A DNA stretch of 64,000 nucleotides, from contig DDQN01000094.1 of NCBI GenBank assembly GCA_002342685.1, forward strand, positions 37,779 to 101,778, given 5' to 3'. The notes beneath the pieces are model-generated. The model was not told the origin of the DNA and did not search any database. It saw only the letters and a list, made by a program, of their open reading frames with translations. The DNA comes from Vibrio sp. UBA2441. Lineage in GTDB: Bacteria; Pseudomonadota; Gammaproteobacteria; Enterobacterales; Vibrionaceae. Shown piece after piece: positions 1 through 7,683 of the stretch (the stretch's first letter is position 1; each line of letters begins with the position of its first letter). The position numbers were made by a program, and so were the translations under genes.

Positions 1-60
1 GAAAATGGGGTTTATGCGCGAGAAGCTCTTTTGGCGCTAGTACTGAACGAAGAACTATAA
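1..60 (+). CDS. pyrB: Aspartate carbamoyltransferase catalytic chain, C-terminal end (partial)
   Basis: Only the last 19 codons and the TAA stop lie in the window. The translated end, with the ENGVYAREALLALVL stretch, matches the C-terminal helix of the PyrB catalytic chain, which carbamoylates aspartate in the first committed step of pyrimidine synthesis. The stop is 15 bases before the pyrI start, the usual pyrBI operon spacing. The rest of the gene is outside the window, so nothing can be said about the active site. Confidence 0.85.
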   Translation, partial: ENGVYAREALLALVLNEEL

Positions 61-75
61 GCGAGGACAAAAATA

Positions 76-540
76 ATGGTGAATAAAACACAACTGCAGG
101 TTGAAGCAATTAAGAATGGTACCGTCATTGATCATGTTCCAGCCAATATAGGTATTAAAGTTCTCAAACTTTTCAAGATGCACAAAAGTAATCAACGAAT
201 TACAATGGGTCTAAACCTGCCATCCTCGGCACTTGGCGCAAAAGATCTGATAAAAATTGAGAATGTTTACGTTACCGAAGAACAGGCCAGCCAGCTCGCA
301 CTATATGCGCCCAAAGCAACCGTAAATCAGATAGAAAATTACGAAGTCACCAAGAAACTGGCACTCACTCTTCCGGAAAAAGTTGAAGCGGTATTTGAAT
401 GTCCAAACTCAAACTGCATCTCGCACGGAGAGCCGGTGGATAGTAGTTTTACTGTCATTATTAAGAAAGATGATGTGCAGTTAAAATGCAAATATTGTGA
501 GAAAGTTTTCTCTCGTGAAGTGGTCACAGAAAGAAAATAA
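76..540 (+). CDS. pyrI: Aspartate carbamoyltransferase regulatory chain
   Basis: This 154-residue protein is the allosteric subunit of aspartate carbamoyltransferase. It binds CTP/ATP in its N-terminal domain and joins catalytic trimers through a C-terminal zinc domain. The four zinc ligands are visible as C109, C114, C138 and C141, the same numbers as in E. coli PyrI, and the length is normal. A purine-rich GCGAGGA ribosome-binding sequence sits 8 bases before the ATG. It follows pyrB directly and ends in a strong terminator, so pyrBI is a closed operon here. Identification is secure; control by UTP attenuation cannot be judged because the leader is outside the window. Confidence 0.97.
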   Translation: MVNKTQLQVEAIKNGTVIDHVPANIGIKVLKLFKMHKSNQRITMGLNLPSSALGAKDLIKIENVYVTEEQASQLALYAPKATVNQIENYEVTKKLALTLPEKVEAVFECPNSNCISHGEPVDSSFTVIIKKDDVQLKCKYCEKVFSREVVTERK

Positions 541-560
541 ATCTAACATCAATACAATCA

Positions 561-587
561 AAAACCGCTAAAAATTAGCGGTTTTTT
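561..587 (+). terminator. Intrinsic terminator of pyrBI
   Basis: A hairpin with arms AAAACCGCTA and TAGCGGTTTT around an AAAAT loop runs straight into a T run, 20 bases after the pyrI stop. It should end the pyrBI transcript. Confidence 0.9.
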
Positions 588-768
588 GACATCAAAATCA
601 GGCTATTTTTCGGTCTATTAGCATAACCATACGTATCAATAGATTTGCATAACCTCTCTAACCCCTTGCAACCGCTATCAATAGTCTCTTTTAGGCAAAA
701 ACTTCTTGGGTAAACTCGCTATTTATCTGCATATTAATTGAATTTTTATACCGTTTTTGACATCAAAA
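583..768. repeat. Direct repeat pair in the pyrI-argR spacer
   Basis: The 15-base sequence TTTTTGACATCAAAA occurs at 583-597 and again at 754-768, and both copies continue with similar bases (a C/T-CAG followed by a TATT-rich stretch). A shorter third match, ATCAAAACCAG, lies near 907-917. The first copy begins inside the T tract of the pyrI terminator. The meaning is unknown: a local duplication or repeated protein-binding sites are both possible. Confidence 0.5.
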
Positions 769-996
769 CCAGTTTATTATTTGGTGATAAAGGTCAATAA
801 ATCAGTATCTTCTAACTGTTAATATGCCTGTCATAATATGAATAAAACACAATGTATAACAAATACATAGTTCTCTATTTATTATTCATATTTATAACTA
901 ATTCATATCAAAACCAGAAGGCATCGTCGTTTGGTTCAGGACTGAAAACAAACGGACATTGAGTTTCTATTACCTCAAGACATTAAGGAGTTCACT
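588..996. promoter_or_regulatory. AT-rich spacer upstream of argR
   Basis: About 400 bases without a credible gene lie between the pyrI terminator and argR. The stretch is strongly AT-rich. It contains TGAAT/ATTCA half-sites at 839-843, 884-888 and 901-905, which resemble halves of ARG boxes, but no full 18-base ARG box with correct spacing was found. It probably holds the argR promoter and perhaps an autoregulatory operator. An AAGGAG ribosome-binding site at 985-990 belongs to argR. Confidence 0.45.
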
Positions 997-1488
997 GTGA
1001 ATGACATCAGTAACTCAAGTACGATCGACATCTCTCAAGATGAAAACATCACAGCCGCTTGCCGACGCTTATTACAACAGCGAAGCTTTACGACTCAAGA
1101 TGACCTAAGACAAGCCTTAATGGCGATGGGGTTTATTGATGTAAGCCAGTCAACCGTATCGAGAATTTTAACTCGTTTGGGTGTTGCTAAAGTCCCAAAT
1201 GCTTACGGTAAGAAAGTTTACTGCTTAACAATAGAAAACGAAGGTGTACAGGTTGATTCTGCTATTTCATCGCAGATAGAGTTTATCACTCATAATCAGC
1301 TTATGGTCGTTGTTAGAACCCACCCAGGGTGTGCCCAGCTAGTAGCAAGAATTATTGATATGCAGCCGCACCAAGAGATACTAGGTACTGTTGGTGGCAA
1401 TGATACAGTGATGGTTGCGCCAAAAGATATTAACCGTATAAATCAATGTGAAGACATTGTTCGAGAACGTCTTGGAGTACCAGAGTAA
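997..1488 (+). CDS. argR: ArgR-family transcriptional regulator (arginine repressor paralogue?)
   Basis: The 163-residue protein has the two ArgR domains. Residues about 15-80 form a winged helix with the DVSQSTVSRIL recognition-helix pattern, and residues about 95-160 form the arginine-binding, hexamer-forming domain with the GTVGGNDT motif at 130-137. Translation starts at GTG, 6 bases after AAGGAG. In E. coli ArgR the motif reads GDDT and both aspartates (128, 129) contact L-arginine; here the first is Asn (N135) and the second is kept (D136). The gene lies beside pyrBI; from memory the standard vibrio argR is beside mdh, so this may be a second copy tuned for carbamoyl-phosphate or arginine catabolism genes. 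Family membership is certain, exact role is not. Confidence 0.88.
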   Translation: MNDISNSSTIDISQDENITAACRRLLQQRSFTTQDDLRQALMAMGFIDVSQSTVSRILTRLGVAKVPNAYGKKVYCLTIENEGVQVDSAISSQIEFITHNQLMVVVRTHPGCAQLVARIIDMQPHQEILGTVGGNDTVMVAPKDINRINQCEDIVRERLGVPE

Positions 1489-1530
1489 TCTTGACAGCTG
1501 ATTTAATCGTTAGCATTTAGACGATCACTC

Positions 1531-1565
1531 AAGGCCAAAAGTGCACTTACTTTTTGGCCTTATTT
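1531..1565 (+). terminator. Intrinsic terminator of argR
   Basis: Arms AAGGCCAAAA and TTTTTGGCCTT, one base longer on the right, flank a 10-base loop and are followed by an AT-rich tract, about 45 bases after the argR stop. Confidence 0.8.
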
Positions 1566-1626
1566 ATATATACTCAAACTTACTCAAGCCCACTCAAGAT
1601 AAAGACCGTTATATTAAGGATAAACA

Positions 1627-2034
1627 ATGACTAAAGTGCTTCACACGGATAATGCTCCTGCTGCTATCGGCCCTTACGTTCAGGGCGTAGACTTAGGCAA
1701 TATGGTAATGACTTCTGGTCAAATCCCTGTCATTCCTTCAACCGGAGAAATTGTCTCTGATGATGTCGAAAAACAGGCCCGGCAGTCTCTTGATAATGTA
1801 AAGGCCGTGATTGAATCTTCTGGTTTGCACGTTAAAGATATTGTGAAGATGACTGTGTTTGTCAAAGACCTAAACGATTTTGCGGCAGTTAATGAGGTTT
1901 ATGGTGCTTTTTTTGATGAACATCAGGTAGCCAACTACCCTGCTCGCTCATGTGTTGAAGTCGCTCGTTTACCGAAAGATGTAAAGATTGAAATTGAAGC
2001 GATTGCAGTCCGAAATGATGGGATTATGGCGTAA
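1627..2034 (+). CDS. ridA: RidA family reactive intermediate/imine deaminase
   Basis: RidA hydrolyses reactive enamine/imine intermediates made by PLP-dependent threonine and serine dehydratases, protecting other PLP enzymes. The single YjgF/RidA domain fills the protein, with the AIGPYVQG start, the SGQIPV loop and the YPARSCVEV active-site segment whose Arg (R107) corresponds to E. coli R105. At 135 residues it is a few longer than E. coli RidA, with an extra tail (VRNDGIMA). An AAGGATA ribosome-binding site lies 7 bases before the ATG. It has its own upstream terminator (argR) and a strong downstream hairpin, so it is probably transcribed alone, converging on the acyltransferase gene. Confidence 0.95.
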   Translation: MTKVLHTDNAPAAIGPYVQGVDLGNMVMTSGQIPVIPSTGEIVSDDVEKQARQSLDNVKAVIESSGLHVKDIVKMTVFVKDLNDFAAVNEVYGAFFDEHQVANYPARSCVEVARLPKDVKIEIEAIAVRNDGIMA

Positions 2035-2043
2035 CGGGAAAAT

Positions 2044-2085
2044 CGGTTACCGGAAACCGGTAACCGTTTATTTCTATTTTTATTT
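2044..2085. terminator. Bidirectional terminator between ridA and plsC
   Basis: A perfect 10-base stem, CGGTTACCGG at 2044-2053 and CCGGTAACCG at 2057-2066 with an AAA loop, is followed by a long T-rich tract on the plus strand and by ATTTT on the minus strand. It separates convergent genes. Its CCGGTTAC/GTAACCGG core resembles the repeat elements near 17000-17470. Confidence 0.85.
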
Positions 2086-2811
2086 CTTAGCTTTTAAACT
2101 ATCAACCTCAGCATCCAGCTCTTCTAATTTCGCCTTCATCTGCTCTCTGCAGTGCTCTGCCAATTTTCTTACATCGTTTTTAGCATATCCTTCAGTGCTT
2201 ATTGGCGGTAGCATCTCAACAATCACATGGCCATTATCCCAGCTATTTAAACTCAGTTTCCCCTGAGTTGTGCTACACACGATAGGAATAATAGGGAGGC
2301 CAGCACCAATAGCAGCATGAAATGCCCCTGTTTTAAACGGTAATAATCCACGACCACGAGAGCGCGTCCCTTCAGGGAACATCCAAACGGATACTTCGCT
2401 TTTCTTCATGGTATCAACCACTTGATCAATCGTCCCTTTTGCTTTAGAACGATTAAAACGATCGATAAGTATATTACCCGTCAGCCAATATAACTGACCA
2501 AACAGAGGGATCCAGATCAGGCTTTTCTTGCCTACCGTAACTACTTTAGGTGTTACCGCTGCTGAAATAGTAAAAAGGTCCCATGTATTCTGATGGTTAG
2601 CAATGTATAAGTGCTGACCTCTGTCATATACATCATCCGGAAACCTTAACTCTAAGCGGTAGCCAAAAATTCGTGCCATTCTGCTGAACTGCCGGCCGAT
2701 AATAAAGACCAGCTTAGGGTTTCTTGGCGTCAGAAGACTATATCCACATCCAAATACAAACATGAATATAGCAAAAACAGCTAATGCGACAATTCGAAGA
2801 AATGCAATCAT
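2080..2811 (-). CDS. plsC: 1-acyl-sn-glycerol-3-phosphate acyltransferase (PlsC type)
   Basis: A membrane-bound enzyme that transfers a fatty acyl group to lysophosphatidate to give phosphatidate. Of 243 residues, 5-25 form a transmembrane anchor. The catalytic HX4D motif is H73-D78 (NHQNTWD) and the substrate-binding FPEGTR motif is at 145-150. The C-terminal 30 residues are charged and probably helical. Its ATG overlaps the murA stop by one base (TAATG), so translation is likely coupled to murA at the end of the mla-murA operon. The family also contains paralogues acting on other lysophospholipids, so substrate preference is inferred. Confidence 0.88.
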   Translation of the reverse strand: MIAFLRIVALAVFAIFMFVFGCGYSLLTPRNPKLVFIIGRQFSRMARIFGYRLELRFPDDVYDRGQHLYIANHQNTWDLFTISAAVTPKVVTVGKKSLIWIPLFGQLYWLTGNILIDRFNRSKAKGTIDQVVDTMKKSEVSVWMFPEGTRSRGRGLLPFKTGAFHAAIGAGLPIIPIVCSTTQGKLSLNSWDNGHVIVEMLPPISTEGYAKNDVRKLAEHCREQMKAKLEELDAEVDSLKAKK

Positions 2812-4076
2812 TAGCTAGACTCTCTAAACCGTTCGATGTTAGCGCCAAGCAAAGATAGTTTGTCTTCAATCTTCTCATAACCACGGTCAATGTGATAAAT
2901 GCGATCGACTATGGTTTCACCTTCAGCAATACAACCAGCAATAACCAAACTAGCTGATGCGCGAAGATCTGTTGCCATGACTTCTGCCGCACTAAGTTCA
3001 TCAACATCACCACAGATAACACTATTGCCTTCGATTTCAGCTTTTGCTCCCATACGCTGTAGCTCAGGTACATGCATAAAACGATTTTCAAAGATCGTTT
3101 CAGTAATTAAACCACCACCTTTAGCCATCATATTTAGCAGGGTAAACTGTGCTTGCATATCAGTAGGGAAACCAGGGTGTGGTGCGGTTCGCACAGAGAC
3201 TGCTTTTAGTGCTCGATTCGTCATATCCAGACTAATCCAATCATCACCAGTCTCGATTTTAGCTCCTGCTTCTTCAAGCTTTGCCAGTACCGCCTCTAAT
3301 AGATAAGAATGCGTATTCTTACACATCACCTTTCCACCAGAGACCGCTGCAGCAACTAAAAATGTACCCGTTTCGATTCGGTCAGGTACTACAGAGTACT
3401 TTCCACCACCTAAGCGTTCTACGCCTTCGATAGTTATGGTATCAGTGCCGGCACCCGTGATTTTCGCCCCTAACGTATTCAGGAAATTCGCTGTATCAAC
3501 AATCTCAGGTTCACGTGCGGCGTTATCAAGCACCGTCTTACCTTCTGCCAAGGTTGCTGCGCACATCACCGTAATCGTCGCACCAACACTCACTTTTTCC
3601 ATAACGATATGAGCGCCTTTAAGGCGGCCTTCAACTTCCGCTTTTACGTAGCCTTCATCAAGCGTTATTGTGGCGCCTAGTTGCTCTAATCCGCGTATAT
3701 GCAAATCAACTGGACGAGCACCTATTGCGCAACCACCTGGAAGGGAGACTTGTCCCTTGCCAAACCTGGCGACCAGAGGGCCTAGCGCCCAAATAGAAGC
3801 TCGCATCGTTTTAACTAAATCATAGGGGGCGCAATATTCAGTGATATTGCGGCCATCAACATGAACTGAACCATTACGTTCGACGCTAGCGCCCAATCGT
3901 TTCAATAGCTCCATTGTTGTATCAATATCTTTTAGCTTGGGTACATTTGATACTTCGACTGGTTCTTCTGCAAGAATGGCAGCAAATAAAATTGGCAATG
4001 CCGCATTTTTTGCACCGCCAATAACGACTTCTCCTTTAAGAGGAGTACGAGAACCTTTTACTCTAAACTTTTCCAT
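2811..4076 (-). CDS. murA: UDP-N-acetylglucosamine 1-carboxyvinyltransferase
   Basis: MurA adds enolpyruvate from PEP to UDP-GlcNAc, the first committed step of peptidoglycan synthesis in the cytoplasm. The 421-residue protein is collinear with E. coli MurA. The catalytic cysteine is C116 in GGCAIGARPVDLH (C115 in E. coli), the site of fosfomycin attack, so an intact Cys predicts a drug-sensitive enzyme. K23 in GGAKNAALP and the HPGFPTDMQAQF substrate loop are also present. It lies 8 bases after ibaG and overlaps plsC by one base, in the conserved mla-ibaG-murA arrangement. Confidence 0.98.
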   Translation of the reverse strand: MEKFRVKGSRTPLKGEVVIGGAKNAALPILFAAILAEEPVEVSNVPKLKDIDTTMELLKRLGASVERNGSVHVDGRNITEYCAPYDLVKTMRASIWALGPLVARFGKGQVSLPGGCAIGARPVDLHIRGLEQLGATITLDEGYVKAEVEGRLKGAHIVMEKVSVGATITVMCAATLAEGKTVLDNAAREPEIVDTANFLNTLGAKITGAGTDTITIEGVERLGGGKYSVVPDRIETGTFLVAAAVSGGKVMCKNTHSYLLEAVLAKLEEAGAKIETGDDWISLDMTNRALKAVSVRTAPHPGFPTDMQAQFTLLNMMAKGGGLITETIFENRFMHVPELQRMGAKAEIEGNSVICGDVDELSAAEVMATDLRASASLVIAGCIAEGETIVDRIYHIDRGYEKIEDKLSLLGANIERFRESS

Positions 4077-4084
4077 TAAAAACC

Positions 4085-4339
4085 TTATAGCGACATCAGT
4101 TTTTTATCGCGAGCCCATTCTTCCGGGGTATACGCTTTGATTGAGACTGCATGAATATCATTTCTCTGAATGTATTCCATCAGAGGAGAGTAAATTAATT
4201 GTTGTTTTTTCACTCTGTTTAACTCTGCAAAACATGGGTCTATTGCAATCACTTCAAACTGACTACCTTCGCCTTTCACATGAATCTCCTGAAGATCCAA
4301 TGCGTTATCTAATATTTCTTTTATTTGTATACTTTCCAC
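4085..4339 (-). CDS. ibaG: BolA family protein IbaG
   Basis: An 84-residue BolA-like protein. Members partner with monothiol glutaredoxin (Grx4) in iron-sulfur cluster handling, and IbaG is linked to acid stress. The whole sequence is one BolA fold with the conserved VKGEGSQFEV strand and a helix ending in the HAVSIKAYTPEEW segment. Length and position between mlaB and murA match E. coli ibaG (yrbA). A conserved Cys (C36, in DPCFAEL) may bind a cluster. Start ATG at 4339 is 12 bases after the mlaB stop. Confidence 0.93.
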   Translation of the reverse strand: MESIQIKEILDNALDLQEIHVKGEGSQFEVIAIDPCFAELNRVKKQQLIYSPLMEYIQRNDIHAVSIKAYTPEEWARDKKLMSL

Positions 4340-4351
4340 AATTACGCCTGC

Positions 4352-4657
4352 CTAATTTTTTAAATGACCAACTATCATGCTTTCAATATTACTGAGCTGA
4401 AACAACATTCTTAGTTGATCAGGCACGAAGCAGAGCATTATATGACAGTTTGAGTTTTTTGCATGTTGTATTAAGTGAATTAACATTACCATACCTGCAG
4501 AATCTATCCTTTTTGTATCTAAAAGGGATAGTTCAATCTCGGTTTTTTCTGGAATCCATTGCTTTAATTCTTCCCACAATTGAGGAACAGTCTCTCGAGT
4601 TAATTCCCCTTTCATCAGATAGTGTGACTCATTTTTCAGCCATTCTACCCGGCTCAT
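4352..4657 (-). CDS. mlaB: STAS-domain subunit of the Mla phospholipid transporter
   Basis: MlaB is the small cytoplasmic STAS protein that binds MlaF and stabilises the MlaFEDB ABC complex. The 101-residue sequence is a single STAS domain, with the strand-turn segment DTKRIDSAGMVMLIHL at about 48-63 that carries the conserved DSAG motif. Its start overlaps the mlaC stop (TAATG), implying coupled translation. Sequence identity to E. coli MlaB is low, so the call leans on domain and position. Confidence 0.9.
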   Translation of the reverse strand: MSRVEWLKNESHYLMKGELTRETVPQLWEELKQWIPEKTEIELSLLDTKRIDSAGMVMLIHLIQHAKNSNCHIMLCFVPDQLRMLFQLSNIESMIVGHLKN

Positions 4658-5307
4658 TATTTCGAACCTTCAAATCGAACAGGGTTTTGAGCTAGGCTTT
4701 CCAGCTCTTGAGCGACTGCTAAAATACCCTCTTTCCTGATTTTACTTGTCCATTCTGATTGCTTGCTAGAGAGTAAGCTGATCCCTTCTGCAATCATATC
4801 AAAGGCGAGCCATTCGTTGGTTTTCTTATTTTTTCTTAACTTAAATTCGATATTGATCACTGGCTTGGGCGCATCAATGACATCCACTTTAATACCAATG
4901 ATTCGTTTTTTCGCGTTAATGGCTTTTTCAGGCTCGAATTCCACATGTTGATCTGAATAGAGCGTTAATACCTGAGCATAGGACGAAACCAAATAAAGAT
5001 GAAAAGCTTTTATAAACTCACCAACATCCGCTTTTTTTGCCCCTTTTAGGTTAGGACCAAGCAGTTTAAGAGACGCATATCGGTAATCCACATACGGCAT
5101 AAGCTCTTCTTGTACCATTGTTTTTAATAAATCCGGATTTTCCTGAATATTGTCTTTATTTGCTTTCAGCCGAGAAAATAGGTTATCAGCAACGATTTCA
5201 ATCATCTCATACGGTTTTGTCTTATCGACCTCTTGTGCATAAACAGAGGCCGACAATAAAACTATGCTCAACGCGACAGTTTGAAATGCAATACGTAACC
5301 ACGCCAT
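4657..5307 (-). CDS. mlaC: Periplasmic phospholipid-binding protein MlaC
   Basis: MlaC ferries phospholipids across the periplasm between the MlaA outer-membrane complex and the inner-membrane MlaFEDB transporter. The start is placed at 5307 (MAWLRIAFQ), not at the ATG 24 bases upstream, because AAGGAG lies 5 bases before it and the result is a clean signal peptide cleaved near SVYA-QEV. That AAGGAG is part of the last codons of mlaD. The 216-residue product has the tandem helical MlaC (Tol-Tol-Ttg2) domain, including the YVDYRYASLKLLG segment. It follows mlaD and precedes mlaB in one operon. Confidence 0.94.
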   Translation of the reverse strand: MAWLRIAFQTVALSIVLLSASVYAQEVDKTKPYEMIEIVADNLFSRLKANKDNIQENPDLLKTMVQEELMPYVDYRYASLKLLGPNLKGAKKADVGEFIKAFHLYLVSSYAQVLTLYSDQHVEFEPEKAINAKKRIIGIKVDVIDAPKPVINIEFKLRKNKKTNEWLAFDMIAEGISLLSSKQSEWTSKIRKEGILAVAQELESLAQNPVRFEGSK

Positions 5308-5311
5308 GAAT

Positions 5312-5791
5312 TTACTCCTTATCTGAACCATTTACGCTATATAAAACTTGGCCAATCAAGTCTTCCAGTACCAATGCAGATTTTGTATCTTCAATGAGAT
5401 CGCCATCGGCAAGCATGTCAATATCATCATCAATGAAACCCGGTACCAGTCCGACATATTGCTCTCCTATTAACCCTGAAGTTAATATAGTGGCACTTGA
5501 TGTTTCTGGGAAATAGCCATATCGCTGTTCAATTGAAAGAGTCACTATTGGTACATAGTTTTCTTTGTCTAAGGAGATCTCACTGACTCTTCCAACAACT
5601 ACCCCTCCGATTTTAACAGGTGAACGAACTTTCAAACTGCCTATATTATCAAAATAGGCCTGAAGTCGATAAGTATCTCCTGACCCGATACCTGTGACGT
5701 TGGCCACTTTAAATATCATTACCAGTATCGCAATGACGCCAGCCATGACAAAAGTACCAACCCATAATTCCAGTTTACGTGTTTGTTGCAT
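5312..5791 (-). CDS. mlaD: MCE-domain subunit of the Mla phospholipid transporter
   Basis: MlaD is anchored in the inner membrane and forms a hexameric periplasmic ring that exchanges lipid with MlaC. In the 159 residues, 9-30 are the single membrane helix and about 38-118 are the MCE (mammalian cell entry) domain with the RSPVKIGGVVVGRV core and the LTSGLIGEQYVGL segment. The C-terminal helix (VLEDLIGQVLYS) fits the family. The stop lies 4 bases before the mlaC start. Identity and position agree fully with mlaFEDCB. Confidence 0.95.
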   Translation of the reverse strand: MQQTRKLELWVGTFVMAGVIAILVMIFKVANVTGIGSGDTYRLQAYFDNIGSLKVRSPVKIGGVVVGRVSEISLDKENYVPIVTLSIEQRYGYFPETSSATILTSGLIGEQYVGLVPGFIDDDIDMLADGDLIEDTKSALVLEDLIGQVLYSVNGSDKE

Positions 5792-5794
5792 TTT

Positions 5795-6586
5795 TTAGTT
5801 CCCGAACATCAAAGCAGTTAGGACGAAATCTAGTCCTAAAACGGCCAAAGAAGAATGTACTACTGTGCGTGTAGTGGCTTTGCTTATCCCTTCAGAAGTA
5901 GGGATTGCATCATATCCGTTAAAAAGAGCTATCCAGGTAACCGTTATGGCAAAAACCATACTCTTTATTAAGCTATTACCAATATCTTTACCTAATTCAA
6001 CAGACGACTGCATCGCAGACCAAAAACTGCCATGATCAATACCTTTCCAGTCGACACCAACAATCTGTCCGCCCCAAATCCCCACGGCAATAAAAATCAT
6101 TGCTAGCAAAGGCATTGAAATTAAACCCGCCCATAGCCGAGGCGCAATTATGCGCTTAAGCGGATCAACAGCCATCATTTCCAAACTGGATAGCTGCTCT
6201 GTTGCTTTCATCAATCCAATTTCCGCCGTCAATGCTGAACCTGCCCGACCCGCAAATAAAAGCGCGGTTACAACGGGGCCTAGCTCTCTTAATAGCGAAA
6301 GTGCCACCATTTGTCCGAGACTGCCTTCAGCGCCATAATCAATAAGGACAACAAATCCTTGCAAACTTAACACCATGCCAATAAAAAGGCCGGATACCAT
6401 AATAATAGCTAAAGACTGTACACCCACACTGTAGAGCTGTTTTAGTAGTAGTGGGAAGTTCTTAATTGGCTCAGGCTTATTAACAACAGCACCATAGAGC
6501 ATTAAGCTGGCTCGCCCCCATGACCGACAGCCAGAGAGCACTCTATGACCAAGACTTTCCAGATAGTTTTTCATTGAGTTAAACAT
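5795..6586 (-). CDS. mlaE: Permease subunit of the Mla phospholipid transporter
   Basis: The 263-residue inner-membrane permease of the Mla ABC transporter. It has an amphipathic N-terminal region followed by about five hydrophobic helices. The conserved LFAGRAGSALTAEIGLMKATEQ coupling region, shown here only by its ends, lies at about 112-133. The gene starts 2 bases after mlaF and ends 3 bases before mlaD. This family (MlaE/Ttg2B) is unmistakable, and no other import system has this gene order. Confidence 0.96.
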   Translation of the reverse strand: MFNSMKNYLESLGHRVLSGCRSWGRASLMLYGAVVNKPEPIKNFPLLLKQLYSVGVQSLAIIMVSGLFIGMVLSLQGFVVLIDYGAEGSLGQMVALSLLRELGPVVTALLFAGRAGSALTAEIGLMKATEQLSSLEMMAVDPLKRIIAPRLWAGLISMPLLAMIFIAVGIWGGQIVGVDWKGIDHGSFWSAMQSSVELGKDIGNSLIKSMVFAITVTWIALFNGYDAIPTSEGISKATTRTVVHSSLAVLGLDFVLTALMFGN

Positions 6587-6588
6587 GC

Positions 6589-7383
6589 TTAGAATAAGTC
6601 CTTATCTAAACTCTTAGCAGGAAATCGAAACGGTACGGGCCCATCGGCATGTCCCTGCAAGAACTGTTGCACCATGGGATTGTCATTTTCTCTCAGCTCA
6701 TCTGGCGTACCGGAAGCAATGATGCGTCCATCGGCAAGCAAGTAAACCAAGTCAGCGATACTCATCACCTCAGGAACATCATGAGATACAACAATAGACG
6801 TTAAACCAAGTGCTTGGTTCAAATTTCTTATGAGTTCCACCAGCACCCCCATGGTTATTGGATCTTGTCCAACGAAAGGTTCATCAAACATAATCATTTC
6901 AGGGTCAAGAGCTATTGCACGCGCTAACGCTGCTCTTCGTGCCATGCCTCCTGATAGCTCACTTGGCATAAGGTCCGCTGCACCACGAAGGCCAACCGCT
7001 TCCAGTTTTAACTTAACCAGAGTTTCAATCAGCTCTTCTGATAGTTCAGTGTGTTCTCGTATTGGAAAGGCGACATTGTCAAACACAGTTAGATCAGTAA
7101 AAAGTGCACCCGACTGAAAGAGCATGCTCATTTTTTTACGTGCCTGATATAAATCTGATCGTTTAAGCGTCGGAATGTTTTTTCCATCAAACCAAATTTC
7201 GCCCATTTCTGGGTATATCTGGCCACCGATCAGGCGCAGCAGGGTGGTTTTACCAATACCTGAAGGCCCCATAATAGCAGTAACCTTGCCTCTCGGTACG
7301 CGCAAACTGATATTATCAAATATCGCGCGGTCGCCCCTTGAAAAGGTAAGATTGTTAACTGTGACTAAATCCTTGGTCGACAT
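6589..7383 (-). CDS. mlaF: ATPase subunit of the Mla phospholipid transporter
   Basis: MlaF powers phospholipid transport that keeps the outer leaflet free of misplaced phospholipid. ABC motifs are complete: Walker A GPSGIGKT at 39-46, Q-loop Q90, signature LSGGM at 143-147, Walker B ending FDEP at 166-169, and the switch His in VVSHD. The C-terminal tail extends past the nucleotide-binding domain to residue 264, as in E. coli, where it contacts MlaB and the neighbouring subunit. It is the first gene of the minus-strand run mlaFEDCB-ibaG-murA-plsC. Its promoter must lie in the 300-base gap shared with yrbG. Confidence 0.96.
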   Translation of the reverse strand: MSTKDLVTVNNLTFSRGDRAIFDNISLRVPRGKVTAIMGPSGIGKTTLLRLIGGQIYPEMGEIWFDGKNIPTLKRSDLYQARKKMSMLFQSGALFTDLTVFDNVAFPIREHTELSEELIETLVKLKLEAVGLRGAADLMPSELSGGMARRAALARAIALDPEMIMFDEPFVGQDPITMGVLVELIRNLNQALGLTSIVVSHDVPEVMSIADLVYLLADGRIIASGTPDELRENDNPMVQQFLQGHADGPVPFRFPAKSLDKDLF

Positions 7384-7683
7384 ATTTCCACTTATTTAGT
7401 TGTTTTTAGGTCGCTTGATAAGCACTTAAGTGAGCATCCTATTATGCCTAAAATTTAAAGATATGCATAAGATTAAGATTCTAACCCTATTTCGACTAGA
7501 ATTAGTACTCTTTCTAAGCGTATAATTCGTAGATTAAGCGGGGGAGTGTCCTTTAAACTTTCTTAACAAGTAAGAAGGGATACGTTCCCTACTGACTTTC
7601 TTCAAAGTTAAACTTCCCTTTTATTTCGCTGAACGTAGAATTAGCGGCCACATGTTTAACAGTGTAATTTTGTAGGAATCATC
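7384..7683. promoter_or_regulatory. Divergent promoter region mlaF / yrbG
   Basis: This 300-base gap holds the start signals for two divergent operons. On the plus strand a perfect TATAAT lies at 7521-7526, without a good -35 partner at standard spacing. Downstream are two small adjacent stems: TTCTTA/TAAGAA at 7560-7576 and AGGGA/TCCCT at 7576-7590. They would sit in the untranslated leader of yrbG if TATAAT is its -10. TAGAATTAG occurs twice, near 7498 and 7636. A TAGGAA ribosome-binding site precedes yrbG. No clear sigma-E site for mlaF was found. Confidence 0.4.

Noticed and set aside
839..905. Complete ARG boxes upstream of argR
   Set aside because: Only half-sites TGAAT/ATTCA are present; partner halves match poorly and spacing between candidate boxes is 17 rather than 21 bases. 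Kept as half-sites only.
1988..2266. Plus-strand 92-codon open frame across the ridA end
   Set aside because: It overlaps ridA, the terminator and the antisense of the acyltransferase gene; no family resemblance.
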